A stretch of 6,236 nucleotides of DNA from an uncultured Flavobacteriales bacterium. Its GTDB lineage: Bacteria; Bacteroidota; Bacteroidia; Flavobacteriales_D; Sanyastnellaceae. Numbering within the stretch: the stretch's first letter is position 1; each line of letters starts with the position of its first letter. The stretch is from contig CALKYI010000459.1 of NCBI GenBank assembly GCA_938003665.1, positions 1 to 6,236 on the forward strand, written 5' to 3'. Positions 1 to 6,198 of the stretch are shown in pieces. A program made the translations under genes and the position numbers. The notes below the pieces were generated by a model, which was not told the origin of the DNA, made no database searches, and saw only the letters and a list, made by a program, of their open reading frames with translations.

Positions 1-725
1 ACACGGGCATTGTACGAGGGGTTCCAACCGGCGTTGTTCATCCAGTAGCTGAGCAGGAGTTTTCCCTCGGTGGCCCGGGCTGCTTCGACGTTGACGATGA
101 CTTCGAGCGAAGTTTCCGTTCGCAGTGGGGGCAAGGCATTGGTTTCGCGGTCAATGGCGTACATCGCCTCTTGCAGTTGGGCGATCTCTTTGCTGAGGTT
201 GAGGCGACCGGTTTGGATGGCCTCAAACCGTTCGCGGAAAAATTCTGAAGCGCGAATGAGCCGCTCGAGGTCCACCCCGCTGTCCTTTACGGTGAAACCT
301 TGGTTGTTGAGCAGCAGCTGTTCTTCGCGATCAAAGATGATGTTCTGGGTGTTCAACTCGTTGATGCGCTTTTGCAGTTCGTTGCGCTCGATCTGAAATT
401 CGCTGCGGCGTTCTGCGGTGGAAGCTCCGCTGAGGGTGTCGGTGTGGTAGCGGTGGGTGATGCTGAGCACCTGAAAGGGGCCGTTGCCCGTCAAGCGGAT
501 CTGTGCCGGGTCAATGGCGGTGTTGAGGCCTTCAAAAACGACGGTGGACAGGCCGCTGGCCAAATCCACTTCGGCGATGCGCTCGACTTGCGCACCTTGT
601 TGGTAGACGACGACGTGGTCGATGGAGGTTTCAACGGTCAGGTCACCGTTGTCGGTTTTGTTGTTGGATGCCCAACTCAAAGATGAGATCAAGGCGAAGC
701 AAAGGGCCAATGGAGCATGTTGCAT
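1..725 (-). CDS. MuiA-like DUF4140/DUF4139 exported protein, N-terminal part (3' end outside window)
   Basis: The 241 readable codons start at ATG 725 and stay open to the left edge, so the C-terminal half is missing. Residues 1-19 look like a signal peptide (hydrophobic core LALCFALISSL, likely cleavage after SWA), although the n-region lacks Lys or Arg. Residues about 30-95 fit the DUF4140 N-terminal domain (VVVYQQGAQVER, then VVFEGLN). Residues about 103-196 are charged and helical, probably coiled coil. From about 205 the DUF4139 domain begins, with the typical YWMNNAGWNPSYNAR run at 227-241. This layout matches the 'mucoidy inhibitor MuiA family', whose biochemical role is unknown; the name comes from a mucoidy phenotype and should not be taken as function here. 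The product is probably periplasmic or surface-exposed. The start is firm: reading upstream in frame, a TGA appears within about 30 bases with no other start codon. The gene lies 57 bp after trpS in the same direction, so it may be read through from it. Confidence 0.85.
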   Translation of the reverse strand, partial: MQHAPLALCFALISSLSWASNNKTDNGDLTVETSIDHVVVYQQGAQVERIAEVDLASGLSTVVFEGLNTAIDPAQIRLTGNGPFQVLSITHRYHTDTLSGASTAERRSEFQIERNELQKRINELNTQNIIFDREEQLLLNNQGFTVKDSGVDLERLIRASEFFRERFEAIQTGRLNLSKEIAQLQEAMYAIDRETNALPPLRTETSLEVIVNVEAARATEGKLLLSYWMNNAGWNPSYNAR

Positions 726-782
726 GGTCGTTGATTTAAGCGATGAATGTTCTCATCTCCTAAACCAAGGAGCATGCCAAAC

Positions 783-1754
783 TCAAAAACCGATCTTCTC
801 GCGGACCCGCTCAAGGACGGGTTGTGCCACTGCTCGGGCGCGTTCGGCTCCTTTGACCAGCTCGGCGTCGAGGGCGCTTTTGTCGCTCATCCAGCGGTTG
901 AATTCTTCGCGCTCGCGAGCGAATCCGTCGACCACCGCTTCCAGCAAGGCCTTCTTGGCGTGGCCCCAACCGTATCCACCCGCGCGGAGGGAAGCCGCCA
1001 TCTGCACGACCTCAGCTTCGGAAGCTACCAATTTGTACAGGTTGTAAACGACTGAGCCGTCGGGGTCTTTGGGATCCTCCAACGGTGTGGCGTCGGTGAT
1101 GATCTCCTTGTTGATGCGCTTTTTGAGCGCGCCAGGCTCGGCAAAAATATCGAGGGTGTTGCCCTTGGACTTGGACATCTTTTCGCCGTCCAATCCAGGG
1201 ATGAGCTGCGTTTCTTCGCGGATCAATTCTTTGGGCACCACGAAGGTCTCGCCCATTTTGTGGTTGAACCGGCTGGCCACGTCACGGGTCATCTCCAAGT
1301 GCTGCAATTGGTCTTTGCCGACCGGCACAAAATCCGCATCGTACAGCAAAATATCCGCGGCCATCAGCATGGGGTAGGAGAACAAGCCGCCGTTCACATC
1401 TTCCAATCGGTCCGCCTTGTCCTTGAAGCTGTGGGCGAGGGTCAGGCGCTGATATGGGAAAAAGCAATTCAGGTACCACGCCAGTTCGGTCACTTCTGCG
1501 ACATCGCTTTGGCGGTAGAAGACCGTGCGTTCCGTATCCAGCCCAAAGGCGAGCCAGGCGGCCGCTACCGCGTAGGTGTTTTCCCGCAGCGTTGCCCCGT
1601 CTTTGACTTGCGTCAGCGAGTGCAAATCGGCGATGAACAAGAACGACTCGTTTTCCGATTGGTGGGCGAGGTCAATGGCGGGCCGAATGGCGCCGAGCAG
1701 GTTGCCCAAATGAGGGGTGCCTGTGCTTTGAATGCCGGTGAGGATGCGTGCCAT
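783..1754 (-). CDS. trpS: Tryptophanyl-tRNA synthetase (tryptophan--tRNA ligase)
   Basis: This cytoplasmic class I synthetase joins tryptophan to tRNA-Trp using ATP. The 323-residue protein is close to the usual bacterial length (about 325-335). Visible signatures are the N-terminus MARILTGIQSTGTPHLGN with the HIGH-type motif at 14-18 (PHLGN), the tryptophan-pocket segment MAADILLYDADFVPVGKDQ at 131-149 whose Asp134 corresponds to the indole-binding Asp of the Bacillus stearothermophilus enzyme, and the KMSKS loop intact at 192-196. The C-terminal helical domain is present to the end (KIGF), so the gene looks complete and functional. I chose ATG 1754 because family members begin with M-(A/S)-RILTGIQ; the reading frame extends three codons further to a TTG at 1763, but that codon lies inside a putative promoter box. 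The gene starts 11 bp after the membrane-protein stop. No Shine-Dalgarno sequence is visible. Confidence 0.97.
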   Translation of the reverse strand: MARILTGIQSTGTPHLGNLLGAIRPAIDLAHQSENESFLFIADLHSLTQVKDGATLRENTYAVAAAWLAFGLDTERTVFYRQSDVAEVTELAWYLNCFFPYQRLTLAHSFKDKADRLEDVNGGLFSYPMLMAADILLYDADFVPVGKDQLQHLEMTRDVASRFNHKMGETFVVPKELIREETQLIPGLDGEKMSKSKGNTLDIFAEPGALKKRINKEIITDATPLEDPKDPDGSVVYNLYKLVASEAEVVQMAASLRAGGYGWGHAKKALLEAVVDGFAREREEFNRWMSDKSALDAELVKGAERARAVAQPVLERVREKIGF

Positions 1755-1760
1755 GCGCGG

Positions 1761-1768
1761 CAAATTTA
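1761..1768 (-). promoter_or_regulatory. Candidate Bacteroidota -7 promoter box for trpS
   Basis: On the minus strand this reads TAAATTTG, an exact match to the Bacteroidota -7 consensus TAnnTTTG. It overlaps the TAA stop of the membrane-protein gene and ends 6 bp before the trpS ATG. If it works, transcription would begin only a few bases from the start codon, giving a nearly leaderless trpS mRNA. No convincing TTTG -33 element lies 19-20 bp upstream, and an 8-base degenerate motif can occur by chance, so this remains a candidate. Confidence 0.35.
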
Positions 1769-3922
1769 CAGCGGCAGCGGCTTCACACGGAACGCGTCGG
1801 CATAAATGCTGTCGCCGTCCGATTCAAAGCCAACAGCAAAGAAGTAAAGCCGCTCAGGCAATTCCTCCAACTGAACATTGACGGCTGCTCGGGTCCAATC
1901 CCCGGCATGTTCTCCGCACGCTTCCACCGGCACGTGTTCGATCCAGCCGCGCGACCCATCTGGCCACTCGGCTTCGCACACCCATTCGAATTGCAGGGCG
2001 TCGCGGCCGGCATGTGCGCTGCCATGCCAAAACCAGCAGCTGGCTTCCACAGACCGACCTAGCCAGGCACTGTCCGGCCGCAAGGTGTCTGCGATGAGGT
2101 ATTCGTTTTGACGCCCCCGGGCAATGCTCCTGCCTTCCAAGGCCTCGGCATAAGGGCTGCGGTTGAGCCCGTTCCAATGCCAATCGCCGGGTTGCGGTGA
2201 AAGGGCAGAGGGGGGTTGGGCAAAAAAGGCGTCAAGCCGCAATACACGTACGGCAGGGTCCGACGTTTCCTCACCGGCGTTCCACATGCGGTGGTCATCC
2301 GGCAACCAAGTCGAGGGCTCGTCGCAGGCGTAAAGCAAAACGCTCGCCCCCTCGGGCCAATCGCCAATGGCCTCACGCAGCGCGTCCGCACCACCTCCGG
2401 GCGCCATCCATTCAGCCAAGGTGCGCGACTCGGAGATGCTCATGCGCGTCAGGTGTGTCGCAGTCGTGGGCAGGCCGGTGTGAAACGAGGCCTCCAACGT
2501 TTTTCGGTGCGCTTCGAGGGTGCCTTCTCGGCCGACGCTCTCGCTGCCCATTTGAAACCAAGGAACGGGATGAATGGCCAGCGCGCCGTATGCCTCAGCC
2601 ACGTCGCCCAGGCGACTCACCTCTGTAGAGGCCGCGTGAAATCCATTGGGCATTGGGTCCATTTGCACACGCGCTTCTTGCTGCATCCAATACCCATCCA
2701 AGGCAAAGCAGACCACCATAAGGCCCAAAACGTATTTGTGCTGCTGCCGCGCCCACCATACGGCAAGCACGGGGAACGCCCACACCGCCGGCCATGTAAA
2801 CCGTCCGATGGCGCGAAACTGCATGAACAATGTGGCCTCTTCCAACCAGGCTTCTTTGCCGGTCAAGAACGGTTCGCCCACCGCTACGGCAAAAAGCACA
2901 AGGCCTGCAGTCACAGCGGGCCACGGTCCGGCCGTGCTCAGCTGCGGCCAGGAGCGCAACCGAACCACAGCTGTTCCGAAGGCGATGGCCAATGCCACCC
3001 AAACCCCTGTACCGAGGTATCCCCAACCTTCCCAGGCCGTCAGTCCCCACCCCCAGTCCACCCGAAGCGTTCCGAGCGGTCCGTGCGACGGCAACAAGGC
3101 CGCGTTCCAACGGCTGACGTTGTCCCAAAATCCAAACGGACGGTCCGTGCGAAAGGGGTGCGCATCCGAGGCTGCCAACAGCACCATGTACCCCGCTAGC
3201 GGTGTAGTGGCTGCCACAGCGAGTTGGACAACTGCATTGCCCGTTCGCTTCGAGTTGGCCAACCAATGAAAGCCCCCCATGAGCCCGGCGAAGGCCGCGG
3301 CAATGGCGCCGAGGTAGGCATGCGTGAGGAGCCAAACGAGGAGGTTCAGGGCTTGTTTCCTGGCGTTCTTCCACGTGGGAGTGGCTTGCCATTGTAGTTG
3401 CAGCCACCACGTGAGCGGCAGCGCAACTGTGTACGCCATGGCATAGTGCCCAGTCCAACGCAGCACCTGCGGATGGTTCAAGGCGATGAAGCTGCTTGCC
3501 AAGACGACGCCGGTACCGCGGGCGCCGTAGTGGTTCAAAATGCGAACCAACAGTGCAGCAGCTAGGCCCCACGAGGCGATGATGGCCGCGTGCACCAACC
3601 CGGCCGTCCATGCGGCGGGAAGGACATGGGGCACGAGCCAGCCACTCGTCAGCCACGCCAGCAGCGGATGCCCATCGGTGTAAAAAACGTGCTCCGTAAA
3701 GGGCCAACCCATGCCCGCGAATTCCGTGCTGAATCCGCCGCCATGGGCCCATTGCCAAGCGAGGGTGTAGATGTTTTTGACTGCGTCCCGGCTTGACGCG
3801 AGCAGGATGGAATTGGGCCGAAAAAAAACGTCGGGATGCAACAAAGCCACCCAGAGCCACGTCAGTCCAGCTGCTTGCCAGCTCGGAGAGACGCGTTGGA
3901 TGGCTTTGTTCCAGGGCTTCAT
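1766..3922 (-). CDS. Trp-rich multi-pass membrane protein, putative GT-C type glycosyltransferase
   Basis: I do not recognise this gene at family-name level. The 718-residue protein has a basic N-terminus (K2, K6, R10), a first membrane segment at about 17-34, and roughly ten more hydrophobic segments between 86 and 410 (for example 105-127, 190-222, 230-250, 300-320, 334-350, 377-390, 396-410). The first outer loop carries Asp46 (SSRDAVKN, 43-50) followed by GMGWPFTEHVFYTDGHP at 70-86. An acidic residue in the first outer loop is typical of GT-C enzymes, which transfer sugars from lipid-linked donors on the outer face of the membrane. FRAIGRFTWP at 369-378 also resembles a conserved segment of such proteins. 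Residues about 415-718 form a large soluble, probably periplasmic part: an alpha/beta region to about 565, then a beta-rich tail (about 580-715, ending SIYADAFRV) that resembles a jelly-roll carbohydrate-binding module. Tryptophan is extremely frequent (47 of 718). It begins 9 bp after the bacilliredoxin and ends 11 bp before trpS, so co-transcription is likely. Enzyme activity, donor and acceptor are inferred or unknown; a non-enzymatic transporter or polysaccharide-assembly protein is possible. Confidence 0.8.
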   Translation of the reverse strand: MKPWNKAIQRVSPSWQAAGLTWLWVALLHPDVFFRPNSILLASSRDAVKNIYTLAWQWAHGGGFSTEFAGMGWPFTEHVFYTDGHPLLAWLTSGWLVPHVLPAAWTAGLVHAAIIASWGLAAALLVRILNHYGARGTGVVLASSFIALNHPQVLRWTGHYAMAYTVALPLTWWLQLQWQATPTWKNARKQALNLLVWLLTHAYLGAIAAAFAGLMGGFHWLANSKRTGNAVVQLAVAATTPLAGYMVLLAASDAHPFRTDRPFGFWDNVSRWNAALLPSHGPLGTLRVDWGWGLTAWEGWGYLGTGVWVALAIAFGTAVVRLRSWPQLSTAGPWPAVTAGLVLFAVAVGEPFLTGKEAWLEEATLFMQFRAIGRFTWPAVWAFPVLAVWWARQQHKYVLGLMVVCFALDGYWMQQEARVQMDPMPNGFHAASTEVSRLGDVAEAYGALAIHPVPWFQMGSESVGREGTLEAHRKTLEASFHTGLPTTATHLTRMSISESRTLAEWMAPGGGADALREAIGDWPEGASVLLYACDEPSTWLPDDHRMWNAGEETSDPAVRVLRLDAFFAQPPSALSPQPGDWHWNGLNRSPYAEALEGRSIARGRQNEYLIADTLRPDSAWLGRSVEASCWFWHGSAHAGRDALQFEWVCEAEWPDGSRGWIEHVPVEACGEHAGDWTRAAVNVQLEELPERLYFFAVGFESDGDSIYADAFRVKPLPL

Positions 3923-3931
3923 GCCCGGAAG

Positions 3932-4315
3932 TTAGCAGTATTCGTCAAAGGCCATTTGCAGGTTTTCTGCGATCATTTCTGCAGTGCGGCCTTCGATGTG
4001 GTGACGCTCGATCATGTGGACCAAACGGCCGTCCTTGAACAGCCCAATGCTCGGTGAGCTGGGCGGGTAGGGCAGCATGAATTTGCGCGCTCGGTCAACC
4101 GCTTCGCGGTCCACCCCGGCAAACGCAGTTGTCAGGTGGGTGGGCAATTTGCTGTGCTGCAACGCGAGCTTGACACCGGGGCGCATGGCACCTGCGGCGC
4201 AACCGCACACGCTGTTGATGACCACGAGGGTGGTACCGGATTCATTGAGCGCGGCGTCCACCGCTTCGGGTGAAAGCAATTCGGTCATTCCGGCCTCGGT
4301 GAGGTCGGCTTTCAT
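3932..4315 (-). CDS. Bacilliredoxin, BrxA/BrxB (YphP/YqiW) family
   Basis: This 127-residue cytoplasmic protein has a thioredoxin-like fold. The family removes bacillithiol from S-bacillithiolated proteins; B. subtilis YphP also has reported disulfide isomerase activity. The hallmark is the Cys-Gly-Cys active site in VINSVCGCAAGAMRPG (33-47; Cys37 and Cys39), instead of the CxxC of ordinary thioredoxins. A likely cis-proline sits in SSPS at 86-89 (Pro88), and the end, with HHIEGRTAEMIAENL at 105-119 and FDEYC at 123-127, agrees with the family. It is slightly shorter than the roughly 140-residue Bacillus proteins. Cys127 is a third cysteine at the very C-terminus. ATG 4315 is used; ATG at codon 10 (MTELL) is an alternative start. 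Neither has a Shine-Dalgarno sequence. The gene lies 36 bp after aspS and 9 bp before the membrane-protein gene. I cannot tell BrxA from BrxB here. Its presence suggests that the organism makes bacillithiol, as many Bacteroidota do. Confidence 0.93.
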   Translation of the reverse strand: MKADLTEAGMTELLSPEAVDAALNESGTTLVVINSVCGCAAGAMRPGVKLALQHSKLPTHLTTAFAGVDREAVDRARKFMLPYPPSSPSIGLFKDGRLVHMIERHHIEGRTAEMIAENLQMAFDEYC

Positions 4316-4351
4316 GGGAGCTACGAGTTAAGGTGGGTACATGGCTTGAGG

Positions 4352-6112
4352 TTATGCTTCGTCTTCCGTTGCTGTGGAACGGAGGTACAGTTCGTCGTAT
4401 TGTTCGTCGTGAATGGGGCTCGGCGCGTCGATCATGACGTCGCGGCCCGAGTTGTTCTTAGGGAAGGCGATGAAATCCCGGATGGAGTCGCTGCCGCCGA
4501 AGAGCGAGCAGAGGCGATCGAAGCCGAGTGCCAGTCCGCCGTGCGGTGGAGCGCCGTACTGGAAAGCGTTCATCAAGAAGCCAAACTGAGCCTCCGCTTC
4601 TTCCGGGGTAAAGCCGAGCAAGTCAAACATGCGCGCTTGGATGGCTTTGTCATGGATTCGGATGGAGCCTCCGCCGATTTCTACGCCATTGATGACCATG
4701 TCGTAGGCATTGGCCCTCACTGCACCAGGGTCCGAATCGATGAGGTCGAAATGCTCGGGTTTCGGCGAGGTGAACGGGTGGTGCATGGCGTGGTAGCGTT
4801 CGGTGTCTTCGTCCCATTCGAGGAGGGGGAAGTCCACCACCCACAAAGGCTTGAAGACCTCGGGATCGCGCAATCCCAGCGCACTGCCCATGTGCAAACG
4901 CAATTCGTTCAGTTGGTTGCGAACCCGGTGCAAATCGCCGGAGAGCATCAGGATCAAATCCCCTGCGTTGGCACCGGAATGAGCAGCCCATGCCGCTTGT
5001 TTTTCTGCGTCAAAGAATTTGTCTACGCTCGACTTGAACGTGCCGTCTTCGCTGACTTTACAGTACACCAAGCCCTTGGCGCCAATCTGTGGGCGCTTGA
5101 CCCAATCGGTTAGGGCATCGAGCTGCTTGCGGGTGTAGCTCGCGCAACCGGGAGCTACGATGCCCAGCACGGCTTCAGCGTTGTCAAACACGCCGAAGCC
5201 TTGGCCTTGAGCGACCGGACCGAAGTCGACGAACTCCATGCCGAAGCGCACGTCGGGTTTGTCGCTTCCGTAGCGCTCCATGGCCTCGTCGTAGGTCATG
5301 CGCGGGAACGCATCGATTTCGACGTCGAGGACGGTTTTGAATAGGTGGCGCACGAGGTGCTCAAACGTCTGCAGTACGTCTTCTTGTTCCACAAAAGCCA
5401 TCTCGCAGTCAATCTGCGTGAACTCCGGCTGGCGATCAGCGCGGAGGTCTTCGTCGCGGAAGCACTTGACGATTTGGTAGTAGCGGTCGTATCCGCTGAC
5501 CATCAACAACTGTTTGAACGTTTGCGGGCTTTGTGGCAACGCGTAAAACTGCCCGGGGTTCATGCGTGAGGGCACGACGAAATCTCGAGCGCCTTCTGGC
5601 GTAGACTTAATCAAGTAAGGTGTCTCGACCTCGATGAACTCCACGCCGTCGAGGTACTTGCGCGTTTCGATGCTCAACCGGTGGCGGAGCATGAGGTTGC
5701 GCTGAACAGGCTTGCGGCGCAAGTCGAGGTAGCGGAATTGCATGCGCAAGTCATCGCCACCATCGGTGTCGTCTTCGATGGTAAATGGCGGGGTCTTGCT
5801 GGCATTCAAGACGTCGAGTTGGGTAACTTCGATTTCGATGTCCCCGGTGGGCATCTGGGCGTTTTTGGATTCGCGGATTTTGACAAGACCGGTCGCCTTG
5901 ATGACGAATTCCCGGCCGAGCTTTCGAGCGCTCAGGCAGAGCGCTTCGTTCGAATCCATGTTGAAGGCCAACTGGGTCAGACCGTAACGGTCCCGGACGT
6001 CGACAAAGGTCATTCCGCCCAAGTCGCGGGTGCGTTGAACCCAACCGCTCAAGGTGACGGTTTGGCCTGCGTGTTCGGCGCGCAGTTCGCCGCAAGTATG
6101 CGTTCGATGCAT
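4352..6112 (-). CDS. aspS: Aspartyl-tRNA synthetase (aspartate--tRNA ligase), bacterial type
   Basis: This cytoplasmic class IIb enzyme charges tRNA-Asp with aspartate; at 586 residues it is the usual bacterial size. In order it has the N-terminal OB-fold anticodon-binding domain (about 1-105), the start of the catalytic core with motif 1 around 156-165, the flipping loop STPEGARDF (170-178), QSPQ (194-197), motif 2 FRDEDLRADRQPEFTQID (218-235), the bacterial GAD insertion (about 285-420), HAMHHPFTSP (441-450), the aspartate-site stretch GVEIGGGSIRIH (476-487), and motif 3 GLALGFDRL (526-534, with Arg533). All key residues are intact. Leu31 in RDLGG and Lys83 in ESKN match the discriminating E. 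coli enzyme rather than the His/Gly pair of the non-discriminating Pseudomonas enzyme, so it probably charges only tRNA-Asp. I chose ATG 6112 because the protein then begins MHRTHTCGEL, as homologues do; a GTG at 6139 would add nine residues (VSEKNHSGT) without family support and lies almost at the putative transcription start. Confidence 0.97.
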   Translation of the reverse strand: MHRTHTCGELRAEHAGQTVTLSGWVQRTRDLGGMTFVDVRDRYGLTQLAFNMDSNEALCLSARKLGREFVIKATGLVKIRESKNAQMPTGDIEIEVTQLDVLNASKTPPFTIEDDTDGGDDLRMQFRYLDLRRKPVQRNLMLRHRLSIETRKYLDGVEFIEVETPYLIKSTPEGARDFVVPSRMNPGQFYALPQSPQTFKQLLMVSGYDRYYQIVKCFRDEDLRADRQPEFTQIDCEMAFVEQEDVLQTFEHLVRHLFKTVLDVEIDAFPRMTYDEAMERYGSDKPDVRFGMEFVDFGPVAQGQGFGVFDNAEAVLGIVAPGCASYTRKQLDALTDWVKRPQIGAKGLVYCKVSEDGTFKSSVDKFFDAEKQAAWAAHSGANAGDLILMLSGDLHRVRNQLNELRLHMGSALGLRDPEVFKPLWVVDFPLLEWDEDTERYHAMHHPFTSPKPEHFDLIDSDPGAVRANAYDMVINGVEIGGGSIRIHDKAIQARMFDLLGFTPEEAEAQFGFLMNAFQYGAPPHGGLALGFDRLCSLFGGSDSIRDFIAFPKNNSGRDVMIDAPSPIHDEQYDELYLRSTATEDEA

Positions 6113-6140
6113 GGTTCCTGAATGATTTTTTTCAGACACA

Positions 6141-6148
6141 CAAAGGTA
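6141..6148 (-). promoter_or_regulatory. Candidate Bacteroidota -7 promoter box for aspS
   Basis: On the minus strand this reads TACCTTTG, an exact TAnnTTTG match, 28 bp upstream of the chosen aspS ATG. Transcription would start near 6137-6134, giving a leader of roughly 22-26 bases and leaving the upstream GTG at 6139 outside or at the very end of the transcript. No TTTG appears at the expected -33 position (about 6168-6171). As the first promoter candidate upstream of a tight co-directional run, it may drive aspS, the bacilliredoxin and the membrane protein together. Confidence 0.5.
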
Positions 6149-6186
6149 CGGCGCGAACCCCGGTCATTCCTAGGCGCCCAACTGCT

Positions 6187-6194
6187 TAGATTTG
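6187..6194 (+). promoter_or_regulatory. Candidate Bacteroidota -7 promoter box for the divergent gene
   Basis: The plus strand reads TAGATTTG, an exact TAnnTTTG match that ends only 4 bp before the ATG at 6199. Transcription would then start at or next to the start codon, giving a leaderless or almost leaderless mRNA. No TTTG is seen at the expected -33 position (about 6163-6167). It lies back to back with the aspS box, with 38 bp between them. Confidence 0.4.
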
Positions 6195-6198
6195 TGGC

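Noticed and set aside
742..757. Small inverted repeat GATGA/TCATC between trpS and the MuiA-like gene, next to CTCC/GGAG, considered as a terminator
   Set aside because: The stems are only 4-5 bp and no T-run follows on the minus strand. Not a credible intrinsic terminator.
707..777. Near-direct repeat CATGCTCC(A)TTGG, once within the MuiA-like start region and once about 60 bp upstream
   Set aside because: It is a single imperfect pair of about 12 bases, one copy inside coding sequence, with no sign of a mobile element or attachment site; probably chance.
778..785. TGAGTTTG on the minus strand at the trpS stop, as a promoter for the MuiA-like gene
   Set aside because: It has one mismatch in the key TA of TAnnTTTG, lies 52 bp from the start, and has no -33 support, so it is too weak to list.
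2595..3860. A 421-codon open frame on the minus strand, and long plus-strand frames such as 2216-3199, inside the membrane-protein gene
   Set aside because: They overlap a frame with clear membrane segments and conserved-looking motifs. Their translations are rich in Arg, Gly, Pro, Ser and Cys without domain features, as expected for shadow frames in GC-rich DNA.
4329..4343. Four-codon frame (MYPP) in the gap before the bacilliredoxin gene, as a leader peptide
   Set aside because: It has no ribosome site, no regulatory codon run and no terminator pairing; short frames like this are expected by chance.
4346..5113. A 255-codon plus-strand open frame opposite aspS
   Set aside because: It is antisense to the strongly conserved catalytic part of aspS, and its translation shows no recognisable domain; it is a shadow.
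6169..6178. Overlapping palindromes CCTAGG and GGCGCC in the divergent spacer
   Set aside because: Six-base palindromes are common in GC-rich DNA; nothing shows that they are an operator.
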